From the NCBI GenBank assembly GCA_040758595.1, contig JBFLVJ010000007.1, forward strand, positions 1-64,000: a stretch of 64,000 nt of DNA, read 5' to 3'. Below, piece by piece: positions 1 through 7,957 of the stretch (position 1 is the stretch's first letter; every line of letters starts with the position of its first letter). The stretch is from Bilamarchaeum sp040758595 (GTDB lineage Archaea > Micrarchaeota > Micrarchaeia > Anstonellales > Bilamarchaeaceae). Under the pieces are notes generated by a model. It had not been told where the DNA came from. It was given only the letters and a program-made list of their open reading frames with translations, and did no database searches. Both the position numbers and the translations under genes were made by a program.

Positions 1-568
1 TCGCCGGCTCCGCTTTCGCGGCTTCGGGTCTCGAGGTCTCGGGTTTCGCGGCCGCGGATTTCGATCCCTTGGCCGCTTCCTTCTTCGGCTCCTCCTTCTT
101 CGGAGGGGTGACGCTCACACCCTTCGGCGCTTCCGGGCCCTGGAGGACTATCTCTATCCTGGACGTCTCTAGGTAGGATCTCGCCTGCCTTCCCTTGGAT
201 GCCATCCTCGGATATATCTCCTTCTTGTTGGCAGAAGCCGCGAATATCGTGTACTCGCTGCCCAGGCCCTTGGCATGGCCGTTGGCGATGGCGCTCCTCA
301 GGAGCTTTAGCACGACCGCCGCCGCTTTCTTCGGGTAGCGGCCCTTCCTGCCCCCGAGCTCCCTGCGGTGGCCGAGGTTCCGGTTGTGCTTGTTGTAGAG
401 CACGGGGATCTCGCCGTCCGCGGCCTTCTCGAGGAAAACCAATGCCCAGCCGGTCTTCTTGCTCCTTATCCTGCCGCACACCTGCGACAGATCCTTGTAG
501 GAGGCGTTGACGCTCTCCAGGCGCGCGCAGGCGCAGTTCTCCGGTATGTTGGACGAATAGCCTTTCAT
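1..568 (-). CDS. rpl22: 50S ribosomal protein L22 (uL22), 3'-truncated by window edge
   Basis: Binds 23S rRNA and lines the peptide exit tunnel. The start codon lies 4 nt after the S19 stop. The N-terminal part (MKGYSSNIPENCACARLESV) and the segment with YNKHNRNLGHRRELGGRKGRYPKKAA are typical of archaeal L22. The C-terminal tail is Lys/Glu/Ala-rich and continues past base 1, so the stop is not in the window. The tail from about residue 172 is encoded by a degenerate 7-nt repeat tract (bases 21-51) also found elsewhere in the window. The ribosomal fold is therefore normal and the tail is an unusual extension. Last visible gene of the minus-strand L3 operon. Confidence 0.93.
   Translation of the reverse strand, partial: MKGYSSNIPENCACARLESVNASYKDLSQVCGRIRSKKTGWALVFLEKAADGEIPVLYNKHNRNLGHRRELGGRKGRYPKKAAAVVLKLLRSAIANGHAKGLGSEYTIFAASANKKEIYPRMASKGRQARSYLETSRIEIVLQGPEAPKGVSVTPPKKEEPKKEAAKGSKSAAAKPETSRPEAAKAEPA
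21..51 (-). repeat. degenerate heptanucleotide tract inside L22 tail
   Basis: On the minus strand the units read CGCGAAAC, CCGAGAC, CTCGAGAC, CCGAAGC: an AC (or GC) step every 7 nt with one 8-nt spacing. It matches the tracts at 11191, 13861, 15311 and elsewhere, and here it is translated as part of the L22 C-terminal extension. Confidence 0.6.
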
Positions 569-572
569 AGGA

Positions 573-968
573 TCACTTCAGCGGGACGAACTTCGAACCT
601 CTCGTAGCTCCCACGCCAGGACCTGAGTGCAGGACCCTGCCGATGGAGTGCGAGAAATCGCCCAGTCTCATGCCGACCTTGTTGAGCGTGATGTCCACGC
701 GCTTGAACTCCTTCCCGTTGTAGACCCCGAAGGTCATTCCCAGCCACTCCGGAAGGATTATCGCCTCCCTGCGGTGGGTCTTTATCATCTTCTTCGGGTT
801 CTTCTTCTTGACCTCGCGGACCTCTTCCACGAACCTCTTGAGCTGCGGGTTGAACTTCATCCTCAGCAGCGTCCTCCTGTTCCTGGAGGAGATCATCTTG
901 AGGAAGTCGTCGAAGCCCATCACCGCGACCTGTTCCTCCTCGAGGCCTTTCCAAAGATCTTTCTTCAT
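573..968 (-). CDS. rps19: 30S ribosomal protein S19 (uS19)
   Basis: Small-subunit head protein at the inter-subunit face. The 131-residue product has the family core: RRTLLRMKF, then IKTHRREAIILPEWLGMTFGVYNGKEF and the C-terminal IGRVLHSGPGVGATRGSKFVPLK. The length is normal for archaeal S19, which carries an N-terminal extension relative to bacteria. It sits between L2 and L22 in the usual archaeal order, with gaps of only a few bases, so it is surely cotranscribed. Confidence 0.97.
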   Translation of the reverse strand: MKKDLWKGLEEEQVAVMGFDDFLKMISSRNRRTLLRMKFNPQLKRFVEEVREVKKKNPKKMIKTHRREAIILPEWLGMTFGVYNGKEFKRVDITLNKVGMRLGDFSHSIGRVLHSGPGVGATRGSKFVPLK

Positions 969-973
969 GGTAA

Positions 974-1726
974 TCAGCTCTCCTTCTCACCTATGGTGCG
1001 TTTGCCTTTGCGGCGCCCTGTCTGCCTTGCGGCTATGTGGCCCACCTTGGAACCGGGCGAAGCTCCCCTCGCGACGGTCGTCGGCTTGCCCACGTGGTGC
1101 TGTTTTCCGCCGTGCGGATGGTTGTACGCCGCCTGGTGGACACCCCTTGGAACCGGCCAAAGCCTGTTCTGCGCTTTCTTCTTGTGGTATTGGTTGCCTG
1201 CCTTGAGCATGGGCTTCTCCAGCCTGCCGCCGCCGGCTATGACGCCCAGCTGGGCGCGGCACTCGTTCGATAGGACTATGGTCTTCCTGCTAGGAAGCTT
1301 AAGATAGACGATTTTGCCTTCCTTGGCCACGATATTGGCATATGAACCCGCTGCTTTCACGAGCATCCCTCCGTCGCCGGGATTCCTCTCGATATTGAAT
1401 ATGTAGGCTCCATCCGGTATCCGATAGAGCGGGAGGACGCTGCCGAGCAAGAGCCTTCCCTGGACGCCCACATCCACGTCGTCCCCGACGGCGATGCCTT
1501 CGGGGGCGAGCAATATGCCGATCTCATCGTTGTCGTACTTGACCTTCATGAGAGGGGCGGTCCTTGCCGGGTCGTCGATGAATGCGATGACCTTGCCGGT
1601 CAGGACTCCGGTCTTCTCCACGTCGTCATATGGCCTGTACACGAGGTCGGCCTTGTAGCGGTGGCCGGGCGAGCGGTACCTCGGGGATCCGGCCCCTCTT
1701 TTCTGCTGCTTCAGTCTCTTTCCCAT
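974..1726 (-). CDS. rpl2: 50S ribosomal protein L2 (uL2)
   Basis: Core large-subunit protein needed for subunit association and the peptidyl-transferase centre. The 250-residue product has the archaeal N-terminus MGKRLKQQKRGAGSPRYRSP, the mid-domain with NIERNPGDGGMLVKAAGSYA, and the conserved C-terminal segment RGVHQAAYNHPHGGKQHHVGK, which carries the essential His-rich loop. Full length. Spacing to L23 is 10 nt and to S19 5 nt. Several long ORFs on the opposite strand here are only codon-bias shadows. Confidence 0.98.
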   Translation of the reverse strand: MGKRLKQQKRGAGSPRYRSPGHRYKADLVYRPYDDVEKTGVLTGKVIAFIDDPARTAPLMKVKYDNDEIGILLAPEGIAVGDDVDVGVQGRLLLGSVLPLYRIPDGAYIFNIERNPGDGGMLVKAAGSYANIVAKEGKIVYLKLPSRKTIVLSNECRAQLGVIAGGGRLEKPMLKAGNQYHKKKAQNRLWPVPRGVHQAAYNHPHGGKQHHVGKPTTVARGASPGSKVGHIAARQTGRRKGKRTIGEKES

Positions 1727-1736
1727 AATTATTACC

Positions 1737-1994
1737 TCATGCGATCATCTTGAGCTTCGTGGCCACATCATCGGCCTTGGAAGCCTTGTCGAGCTTGACT
1801 AGCGCGTGCTTCTTTCCCTTCGGGGTGATGAAGGTCTTCACAGACTCCACCTTGACTCCGAAGAGTTTCTCGACTTCGCCTGCTATGTCCTTCTTCGTGG
1901 ATTTCATGTCCACCAGGAAGGTGAGGGTGTTCTCGTACTCTATCTTCCCGATGGCTTTCTCCGTCTTGATTGGTGATATCAATATCATAGTCAT
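1737..1994 (-). CDS. rpl23: 50S ribosomal protein L23 (uL23)
   Basis: Exit-tunnel rim protein that docks SRP and membrane insertion factors. The 85-residue product is the normal archaeal size. It shows ISPIKTEKAIGKIEYENTLTF, the VEKLFGVKVESVKTFITPKGKKHALVKL segment and an Ala/Lys-rich end. Gap to L4 is 3 nt. The candidate starts MTMILIS and MILIS differ by two codons; the longer one is used. Confidence 0.96.
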   Translation of the reverse strand: MTMILISPIKTEKAIGKIEYENTLTFLVDMKSTKKDIAGEVEKLFGVKVESVKTFITPKGKKHALVKLDKASKADDVATKLKMIA

Positions 1995-1997
1995 CCC

Positions 1998-2744
1998 TCA
2001 AGCGAACCTCTTCGCCAGTTCAGGCAATGCGTCCTCGGTGTAGAGCGTGAGCCTTCCCGGGTGCGTCCCCGGAGCAAGGTGCCTCACCTTCAGCTCGCTC
2101 GCCTTGACGACATCCACGCCGGCGATGTTCGCCCCGGCCTTGACAGATGCTGCCGAAGACACCACTATGAGCGCAGAGCGGGTCTTGTTCCTCTTGGCCT
2201 TGTCGATGAAGCCCATGAGCTTGAGCGCCTCGAGCACCTTGGCCACATCCTTCGCCTTGGCCAGTCTCTCGAAGCCCTTGTCGAGGACGACCGGAAGGGA
2301 GATTGCGAACTCGGAGTGCGCCCTCTTGGAGACGGCGTCCTTGTCAGCGCTGAACGAGAGCGCGCTGGCGAGCGCCTTCAGGTATTCTTTCTTGTTTATC
2401 TTCTCGACGAGCTTCTTCTCCACCTTCGGCGGGTGCGCCCTGCGGCCCTTGACCGCGTGCGGCACCCTCTTGACCTTGCCGAGCTGGCCCTTCGGCTGGA
2501 CCTCGTGGGGAAGGTGCGGGATACCCTTGTTCTTGACAGCTCCGAAGTCCTCCTTGCGGCCCCTGTAGCGGGCCGATGTCTCGAGTCCTGCGAACTTGTA
2601 GTTGCCCTTTGGCTGGTACATCCTGCTCTCCTCGCTCAGGACCGCCCTCTTGACGAGGTCGTCCCTCCTGGGAGATTCGAAGACCGCAGGCAGATCTATC
2701 TGCTTCAGGGCTTTTCCTTCAGTCGAATATACAGTCGCTTTCAT
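1998..2744 (-). CDS. rpl4: 50S ribosomal protein L4 (uL4/L4e)
   Basis: Large-subunit protein whose extended loop reaches the exit tunnel. The 248-residue product is full length for the archaeal L1e/L4 family. It has an N-terminal strand segment (VYSTEGKALKQIDLPAVFE), the basic tunnel loop around residues 60-105 (KGIPHLPHEVQPKGQLGKVKR, PHAVKGRRAHPPKVEKK) and the C-terminal domain ending LAPGTHPGRLTLYTEDAL. Lies 8 nt after L3. Confidence 0.97.
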   Translation of the reverse strand: MKATVYSTEGKALKQIDLPAVFESPRRDDLVKRAVLSEESRMYQPKGNYKFAGLETSARYRGRKEDFGAVKNKGIPHLPHEVQPKGQLGKVKRVPHAVKGRRAHPPKVEKKLVEKINKKEYLKALASALSFSADKDAVSKRAHSEFAISLPVVLDKGFERLAKAKDVAKVLEALKLMGFIDKAKRNKTRSALIVVSSAASVKAGANIAGVDVVKASELKVRHLAPGTHPGRLTLYTEDALPELAKRFA

Positions 2745-2752
2745 GTGAACAC

Positions 2753-3661
2753 CTACTTAGGAGAGAGGGATATGAAGCCGAGTTTCGGTTCAGGTGCCGC
2801 GGCGCTCGCGCGCACGGCCAGCCTCAGCTTGACCAGCCTCTTGACCGGTCCGGGGACAGAACCCTTGACCACCACGAAATCGCCTTTCACGAATCCGTAG
2901 TGCGGGAATCCGCTCGAGGGGTTTATCTCCTCGGGTTTATCTCCTATCTTCATGATCATCTTGTTGTATTCGGTCCTCTTGTGGTAGCCGGTCTGTCCGG
3001 CCTGAGGTACCGTGTAGAGCACGTAAGCCGGGTGCCATTGACCGAGTGTACCGACATGCCTTCTCTTGCCGGTCGCCTTCCGCCTCTGGATGGAGACGCC
3101 GAACCTCTTGACTGCGCCCTGCCAGCCCTTGCCGGTGGATACGGACACGACGTCGACGAACTCCCCGCTCTTGAATACCTCGGAGAACTTGAGCTCTTTT
3201 CCCAGGAGGCCCTTGCAGTATGCCAGCTTGTCCTTGCCGTCCGCTCCGCCGCATCCTATCTCCATCTTCTCGACGTGCTTCTTGCCGATGCCGGTCTTGG
3301 AAGGAAGCGCCATGACGAGGAGCCTCGCCGAATCGACGCCCTCCTCGGAGACCTGCTTCGCCTTGGGCTTCTTGACCCCGGCCAACTTGAGGATCCTGTC
3401 GTCTGTGACGAGCAGGTCGCCCGCCGAGTTCTTCCCCTTGTAGAGGCGGACACCATAGACCACCATAGGGGGAACTTCGATGACCGTGGCCGCGCTCACG
3501 ACCTCCTGCCCCTTGGTGGGGGAGTCGCTCTCGTCCACGTATGCTATGTGGGTCATGCCGGCCTTATAGCCTGCGAAACCTAGGACCCGCTTGTCGGCGG
3601 CTTCCTGCCACTGCATGCGTACGTTCTGGCTCTTCGCCCTTTTCCGTGGCCTGTGGGCCAT
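2753..3661 (-). CDS. rpl3: 50S ribosomal protein L3 (uL3)
   Basis: First gene of the operon; L3 nucleates large-subunit assembly. The reading frame stays open 56 codons further upstream, but the family start is MAHRPRKRAKSQNVR at 3661, giving 302 residues. Recognisable pieces are FAGYKAGMTH, the WQGAVKRFGVSIQRRKATGKRRHVGTLG loop that reaches the peptidyl-transferase centre, and GETGYHKR-like AGQTGYHKRTEYNKMI. The upstream in-frame extension lies in leader DNA holding repeat tracts and is not part of the protein. Confidence 0.97.
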   Translation of the reverse strand: MAHRPRKRAKSQNVRMQWQEAADKRVLGFAGYKAGMTHIAYVDESDSPTKGQEVVSAATVIEVPPMVVYGVRLYKGKNSAGDLLVTDDRILKLAGVKKPKAKQVSEEGVDSARLLVMALPSKTGIGKKHVEKMEIGCGGADGKDKLAYCKGLLGKELKFSEVFKSGEFVDVVSVSTGKGWQGAVKRFGVSIQRRKATGKRRHVGTLGQWHPAYVLYTVPQAGQTGYHKRTEYNKMIMKIGDKPEEINPSSGFPHYGFVKGDFVVVKGSVPGPVKRLVKLRLAVRASAAAPEPKLGFISLSPK

Positions 3662-3761
3662 AGACCCCCTGCGGGGCCTCTGTATATCTGTCAAGCTATA
3701 CACCTGTTTACCGCGTTGCCCGAGAGTGCTGCCTTCTTCAGGGCATATGCCCCTACTGAGG

Positions 3762-3830
3762 TGGTTTCCGGTCCCGTGTCTTTGGTTCCGAGACGACCCA
3801 GAACTCAAGACCCAAAACCCAAAACGCAAC
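3762..3830. repeat. head-to-head pair of degenerate heptanucleotide tracts in the L3 leader
   Basis: The left half (3762-3797) reads on the minus strand as TCGGAAC, CAAAGAC, ACGGGAC, CGGAAAC, CACC. The right half (3798-3830) reads on the plus strand as CCAGAAC, TCAAGAC, CCAAAAC, CCAAAAC, GCAAC. Each half keeps an AC step every 7 nt, so this is two tracts in opposite orientation placed back to back. It lies in the presumed untranslated leader of the ribosomal operon. Confidence 0.65.
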
Positions 3831-3836
3831 TTCGGG

Positions 3837-3871
3837 ACTCCTGAAGTTCAGGAGTGCAGGCTCTCGCCTGC
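3837..3871. promoter_or_regulatory. two tandem perfect hairpins in the L3 operon leader
   Basis: ACTCCTGAA (3837-3845) pairs with TTCAGGAGT (3847-3855), and GCAGGC (3856-3861) pairs with GCCTGC (3866-3871) across a TCTC loop. They lie between the likely operon promoter near 3900 and the L3 start at 3661, so the first part of an mRNA leader of about 200 nt would fold. A role in ribosomal protein autoregulation or transcript protection is inference. Confidence 0.45.
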
Positions 3872-3897
3872 CGCGCCGGAAATAATTGGACTTTCTC

Positions 3898-3908
3898 AAT
3901 TATATTTA
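3898..3908 (-). promoter_or_regulatory. TATA-like box for the L3 ribosomal operon
   Basis: On the minus strand CTAAATATAATTG resembles an archaeal TATA box. It is the best AT-rich box upstream of L3. If it is used, the leader is about 200 nt, which is long for an archaeon whose other genes here look leaderless. Rest of the gap to 4135: three plus-strand TATA-like boxes (near 3914, 4018 and 4054) and a 22-codon ORF at 3944-4012. Confidence 0.4.
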
Positions 3909-4135
3909 GGAACGTTTATAAAGATACGCCGGAGTGTGAGAGGGATGGCTAGGAGCTTGGAAAACCACCGGGAGCGACAGGGCATCCAGCCGGGCTTTTC
4001 CAGTGCAGAGTAGCGATTTATAAATGGATGTGGTGGGAATATGTAAAAAAGCATGTTTATAAAGAGGGGATGCGTATATTAGTATACACAAAAGGCGACC
4101 AGCCAGAGTGTGTATCAAAAAAGATGGTGAACAGG

Positions 4136-5779
4136 ATGGAGACCAGGAGCGCGACAAGGAGGAATTCCGACAATCATGGGGCGGTCCAGCCCCAACGCTC
4201 CAATGATAAGATAAGGAAGGCGCTCAAGCAGGCCTCTAAAGCCGGGCTCGAGACCATAATGCCCAAGGTCTGCGACCCCCAGGGAGAGCCCGAGTTGCGC
4301 CTCCATAATCATCTTGCCAGCATAGAGCCCGGGCTTGCGGCCATGGCGGCCAGCGAGGATGGCTGGGAGATGTGCGTATTCACGACCGACAAGGCCAGGC
4401 AGAACCCGATAAACAAGCTCGGAGGCTACGATGCCGCGGGCGATGCCAGCCTCGAAGCTTATTGGGAGGGGATCGGACAGGCGGTCGCCATGACATCCTC
4501 CCTTCTCGACTGCGACCCTCCGGTGTTTCTGAGGGTCTCCGGCAGCTCGGACGAGGGGGTGCTGGTGATCATAGGGAAGGACATGTCGGGAAAGCTCGCT
4601 TCAGATTTCGGCCCGCGCACCACCATGGAAGAGGTGCTCAGGGAAGCCTGGGCGCTCGCCAGGGAGGACCTGGATCTCCCCGAAAGGACCTACATGCTCA
4701 CGACGCCCGGGGATGGAAGCATGGTCCAGCTCGATCTCCATTCATTCTCACAGGTGCTCAGGCACCCGGACATGATAGTGTCCTGCAACTTCTCGGCCTC
4801 GGACCCGGCACCCATCAGGCCGAATAAGATGGGTTTCATAGGCAACGAGATAAGGCGCCTGGAGAACGACGAGGTGGCGTTCTACAGTTACCTCCCGAAC
4901 GCGTTCAGGGTCCCCAACGGCGGCAGGGCCGAGGTGCTCAGCCCCTTCGGCGACAACCTCGCGCTCATGGCCGAAAGGGATAGGTCGCTCAGGAGGATGA
5001 GCGGCGGGACGTTCATAGAGGTAAAGCTCAAGGCCAGGGAAAAGGACGCCATGGACCTCCTGCCCTTCACAGCGGACTTTAACGGCTTCAAAGGCACCAG
5101 GAAAGGATTCGCAGAGATATTCTCAGGCCGCCTCGGCATGAGAGGCCTCAACACCTACATCGGCAAGGCGAGGACCAATTCCGTGCTCACCCCCATAGCC
5201 CAGGCGATGGGAAGCGATGTCGGCAAAGAGCATGCGGTGATACCCGTGACCGGGGGCTACCTCCAGTACTGGCTCGATATGCCGCCGACTGAAGAGACCG
5301 CGAGGTTCATCCAGGATTCGCTGCGCTCCAGACTGCACTCGGACGTGATGGGCGACCCGGGCCACACGAACCTCGGCCTGGACCCCGAGATCCTGATGCT
5401 CGATGCCCGGGAGCTGGATATCGGAGACGTCAGGGCGAAATTCATACTCAAGTCCCTCGGAAAGGATAACAGCCCGGCATGGATTCTCGATGCTGCCGAT
5501 TTCATACCGAACTTCGTCGAGAACGTGCATCCGGCCATCCAGAAGGAGATTTATGATGCGCTCGGGATGAGCGCTGCGGACATGGATGGAATCCGTGCGG
5601 TGGAACAGATATGCGAGAACCACAGGACCATCCGGGACGCCGAGGACCTGGTATGGGCCGTTAGGAACGGCCGGCTGCTCCATGGTCTGGAGGGTTGGCT
5701 TTTCGAGTTCGCCGAGAGATCGTACCACAAGATGTTCGAGATGCTGACCGACAAAGCGCGCAGGTTCAGCGTGCGTTGA
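4136..5779 (+). CDS. unrecognised protein with two degenerate GGDEF/palm-like regions
   Basis: 547 residues from the start at 4136, chosen because GGTGA lies 5 nt before that ATG and a TATA-like box lies near 4054; the frame is open back to 4028. No family is recognised with confidence. Two stretches resemble nucleotidyl-cyclase (GGDEF) domains. The first runs FTTDKARQNPINKLGGYDAAGDASLEAYW, then FLRVSGSSDEGVLVII. The second runs FTADFNGFKGTRKGF, then AVIPVTGGYLQYWLDM. Neither keeps an intact GGDEF motif, so cyclase activity is doubtful. The C-terminal 120 residues are mainly helical. Expression as a single transcript is likely. It converges with, and overlaps by 14 bases, the next gene on the minus strand. 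Confidence 0.75.
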   Translation: METRSATRRNSDNHGAVQPQRSNDKIRKALKQASKAGLETIMPKVCDPQGEPELRLHNHLASIEPGLAAMAASEDGWEMCVFTTDKARQNPINKLGGYDAAGDASLEAYWEGIGQAVAMTSSLLDCDPPVFLRVSGSSDEGVLVIIGKDMSGKLASDFGPRTTMEEVLREAWALAREDLDLPERTYMLTTPGDGSMVQLDLHSFSQVLRHPDMIVSCNFSASDPAPIRPNKMGFIGNEIRRLENDEVAFYSYLPNAFRVPNGGRAEVLSPFGDNLALMAERDRSLRRMSGGTFIEVKLKAREKDAMDLLPFTADFNGFKGTRKGFAEIFSGRLGMRGLNTYIGKARTNSVLTPIAQAMGSDVGKEHAVIPVTGGYLQYWLDMPPTEETARFIQDSLRSRLHSDVMGDPGHTNLGLDPEILMLDARELDIGDVRAKFILKSLGKDNSPAWILDAADFIPNFVENVHPAIQKEIYDALGMSAADMDGIRAVEQICENHRTIRDAEDLVWAVRNGRLLHGLEGWLFEFAERSYHKMFEMLTDKARRFSVR

Positions 5780-6356
5780 TTATCTGCTCGGGCGGAAGCA
5801 TCACCAGATCGAGCCTCCCGGCTAATTCCTGCAGGTCCGCTTTCATCACGGTGTTATAGAGCTGAATGGCGGAACCCCTTCTGCCATCCACCAGGCTTCT
5901 GCGGATGTCCGGATCGGACGGATAGGTCTTCCTGGACAGCACTGCACCGCCCGCCTCCACGTTCCTGGCGAGTATACCGCTGGCCCAACCGATGAGCTGG
6001 AATGCGGCCTTGTCATTCGCCCGGTCAAGCATAAATTCCAATGTCTTATATAGAGCGAGAGCCATGTTGACAGGCGCCATCTCGGCGTTCAGGGTGCTGT
6101 CGTTGAGCTCTCCGGAAGCGCGCCTCTGTCGAGCCTCTGCGAGGAACGCCTTCGCAGCTTCCATCCTCGGCTTCAGCGCTTCCATGTTCTGGACCGCCAA
6201 GGCGAAGAGCTGGTGCGTGCCTGAAGAAGGCTCTTCCGCACAGCGTTGCCTCAACCTCTCAGAAATCGTGTCGGCGGCCCTGTTAGCGCTGTCCGACGCC
6301 GCCCTGCGGACCATCTGGCTGACAGGGACTCCCCTCCCATCTTGTTTTGCAACCAT
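5766..6356 (-). CDS. unrecognised helical protein
   Basis: 196 residues, Ala/Arg-rich, predicted almost wholly helical, with no signal peptide or membrane segment. No domain is recognised. GGGAGG lies a few bases before the ATG, and a TATA-like ATTTTAATAG lies about 35 nt upstream, in an AT-rich gap (6357-6495) that otherwise shows nothing. Its 3' end overlaps the 3' end of the preceding plus-strand gene. Codon use matches neighbours, so it is probably a real lineage-specific gene. Confidence 0.7.
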   Translation of the reverse strand: MVAKQDGRGVPVSQMVRRAASDSANRAADTISERLRQRCAEEPSSGTHQLFALAVQNMEALKPRMEAAKAFLAEARQRRASGELNDSTLNAEMAPVNMALALYKTLEFMLDRANDKAAFQLIGWASGILARNVEAGGAVLSRKTYPSDPDIRRSLVDGRRGSAIQLYNTVMKADLQELAGRLDLVMLPPEQIINAR

Positions 6357-6495
6357 AACCTCCCACCAAGTATGAGTTGATTCCGAAATCTATTAAAATA
6401 GGGAGCACTTAAAAACTCGAAAAAGCATTTTTTCTAACAATTTTAGTACAATAAAAAACATAGTTAAACACAACTACAGTGAAAAAGAACACAAA

Positions 6496-7050
6496 TCAGA
6501 GCTCTTCGTAGTTCTCATATACATTATCGTTGAAAGAATATGCGATTGGGTCGTCTGAAACGAGCTTTGACACATCATCTCCCATAAGCAGCGAGCCGCT
6601 CTCCGGGACGAACACATATTGCCTGCCATCCCAGGAGAACCGCACCGAGGGTTTCCCTTTGCGCGAGACCTGCACCCGCACATCGGATGACTCGAGCGCG
6701 CGCAATATCGCCGCGAGCATTATTGCCTTGTCCATCGCGGTCGCTATCTTAAGATCGTCCATCTCCTTGAAATCCATCCAGAACGTGAAGGCGAACTCGA
6801 GCGTCTTGATTTTCCTCATGTATTCCATCGCGCGCTCTGCCGCCGCCATGAACTGCGTCGCAGGATTGTATGGCACCATGTCATGGGTGAACGAGTAGCT
6901 GAGCCTGCGGATGACATCGTCGTATGGCGAGACGCGGGCGCGTATCTCGGTTATCGAACGGGATTCCTTCTCGCTGATGAGGTCCCTGTACCTGTTCAGG
7001 ACAAGCTTGTAGACTTTCAGTTTCGTCTGGGCATCGAGTTCCTCTGCCAT
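6496..7050 (-). CDS. unrecognised soluble protein
   Basis: 184 residues with a helical N-terminal two thirds (MAEELDAQTKLKVYKLVLNR and on) and a short beta-rich C-terminal part around VRVQVSRKGKPSVRFSWDGRQYVFVPESGS, ending in an acidic tail. No signal peptide, membrane segment or known motif is seen. Divergent from the insertase gene, with a short AT-rich shared promoter region at 7051-7102 (including GTATTTAACC). Function unknown. Confidence 0.7.
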   Translation of the reverse strand: MAEELDAQTKLKVYKLVLNRYRDLISEKESRSITEIRARVSPYDDVIRRLSYSFTHDMVPYNPATQFMAAAERAMEYMRKIKTLEFAFTFWMDFKEMDDLKIATAMDKAIMLAAILRALESSDVRVQVSRKGKPSVRFSWDGRQYVFVPESGSLLMGDDVSKLVSDDPIAYSFNDNVYENYEEL

Positions 7051-7102
7051 CGGGATGATAAGGGTCGCAGAAGGTATTTAACCATTAGCTAATCTAACGG
7101 AT

Positions 7103-7957
7103 ATGATGATAGATTTCGCAGCCTTAGTCGGATTCTTGGCATTGGCCTATGCGGGGGCCGTGAAGTTCCTGCAGGGAAAGCTCATCGACAGGAAAGAGGT
7201 GGATGCGGTCCAGGCCGAATCCAAGCGCCTCAACGAGGAGTTCAAGAAGGCCCAGAAGGCCAACGACAAGAAGAGGATGGACAAAATCATGCAGGAGCAG
7301 ATAGACCACTTCCCCAAGCTCAATGGAGTCATGATGAAGCAGTTCAAGCCCATGATCGTCATCCTGGTCGTGTTCATGGGATTCATGTGGGTCATCAACC
7401 ACATCGACCCGTTCGTGCAAGACGACATGCTGGTGAATCTGACCGATGACGGCTCGGGCTGCGACGCTGTCGCTGGCGACGGGGTGTACAGCGCATGCAT
7501 AACCCCCCAGGAGAACGAAGGCAAGTGGACCGCCCACGTGCGGGCCTATGAAGGAAGCCTCGAAGTGGCCAGCAACGAGACATATTTCCTCTACGGGGTG
7601 GAATCTTGGAAAGACACTTATGTGGAGAACGGCAAGGGCCAGCCGATGGAGGTCTTCACCGACAAGGCGGTGTATCCGGCAGGGGATGCCGTGACGCTCA
7701 CTGCGGTGCCGCCCAAGATGAAGAGCGGCATGAGCCTGATAATCCCGATAACAGCGCCAAGCGAGGCGAAGATAGACAAGGTGGAGGCGACCATATCGAA
7801 CGGCACCTATTTCCGTGCTGATCTGCCGATAGCGATACCGGTGCTCGACATCCAGAGCTTCTACCAGCCATACTGGTGGTTCATATTCATCTCGCTGATC
7901 GCAAACCTGAGCATATCCTTCGTGATGGGCAAGATGAAGAAGAGTGAGAAGAAATGA
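7103..7957 (+). CDS. DUF106/EMC3-type Oxa1-superfamily membrane insertase
   Basis: Archaeal YidC-like protein thought to insert membrane proteins. Of 284 residues, membrane segments lie near 4-24, 88-108 and 255-275. A charged coiled coil lies between the first two (about 28-75), as in the family. Between segments 2 and 3 sits an extra-cytoplasmic beta-rich region of about 130 residues that includes a Cys pair (GSGCDAV..YSACIT), which is large for DUF106 proteins. It overlaps the CMP kinase start by 4 nt (ATGA), so the two are translationally coupled. The neighbourhood insertase-cmk-eL14-cbf5 is an established archaeal cluster. Confidence 0.88.
   Translation: MMIDFAALVGFLALAYAGAVKFLQGKLIDRKEVDAVQAESKRLNEEFKKAQKANDKKRMDKIMQEQIDHFPKLNGVMMKQFKPMIVILVVFMGFMWVINHIDPFVQDDMLVNLTDDGSGCDAVAGDGVYSACITPQENEGKWTAHVRAYEGSLEVASNETYFLYGVESWKDTYVENGKGQPMEVFTDKAVYPAGDAVTLTAVPPKMKSGMSLIIPITAPSEAKIDKVEATISNGTYFRADLPIAIPVLDIQSFYQPYWWFIFISLIANLSISFVMGKMKKSEKK

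Noticed and set aside
3944..4012. 22-codon ORF after a TATA-like box upstream of the gene at 4136
   Set aside because: It could be a leaderless mini-gene, but there is no conservation or composition evidence, and three TATA-like boxes in this AT-rich stretch make chance likely.
4136..5779. Cas10 identity for the two-palm-like protein
   Set aside because: No HD domain, zinc site or intact GGDD, and no CRISPR or cas gene nearby. Only the palm-like resemblance remains.
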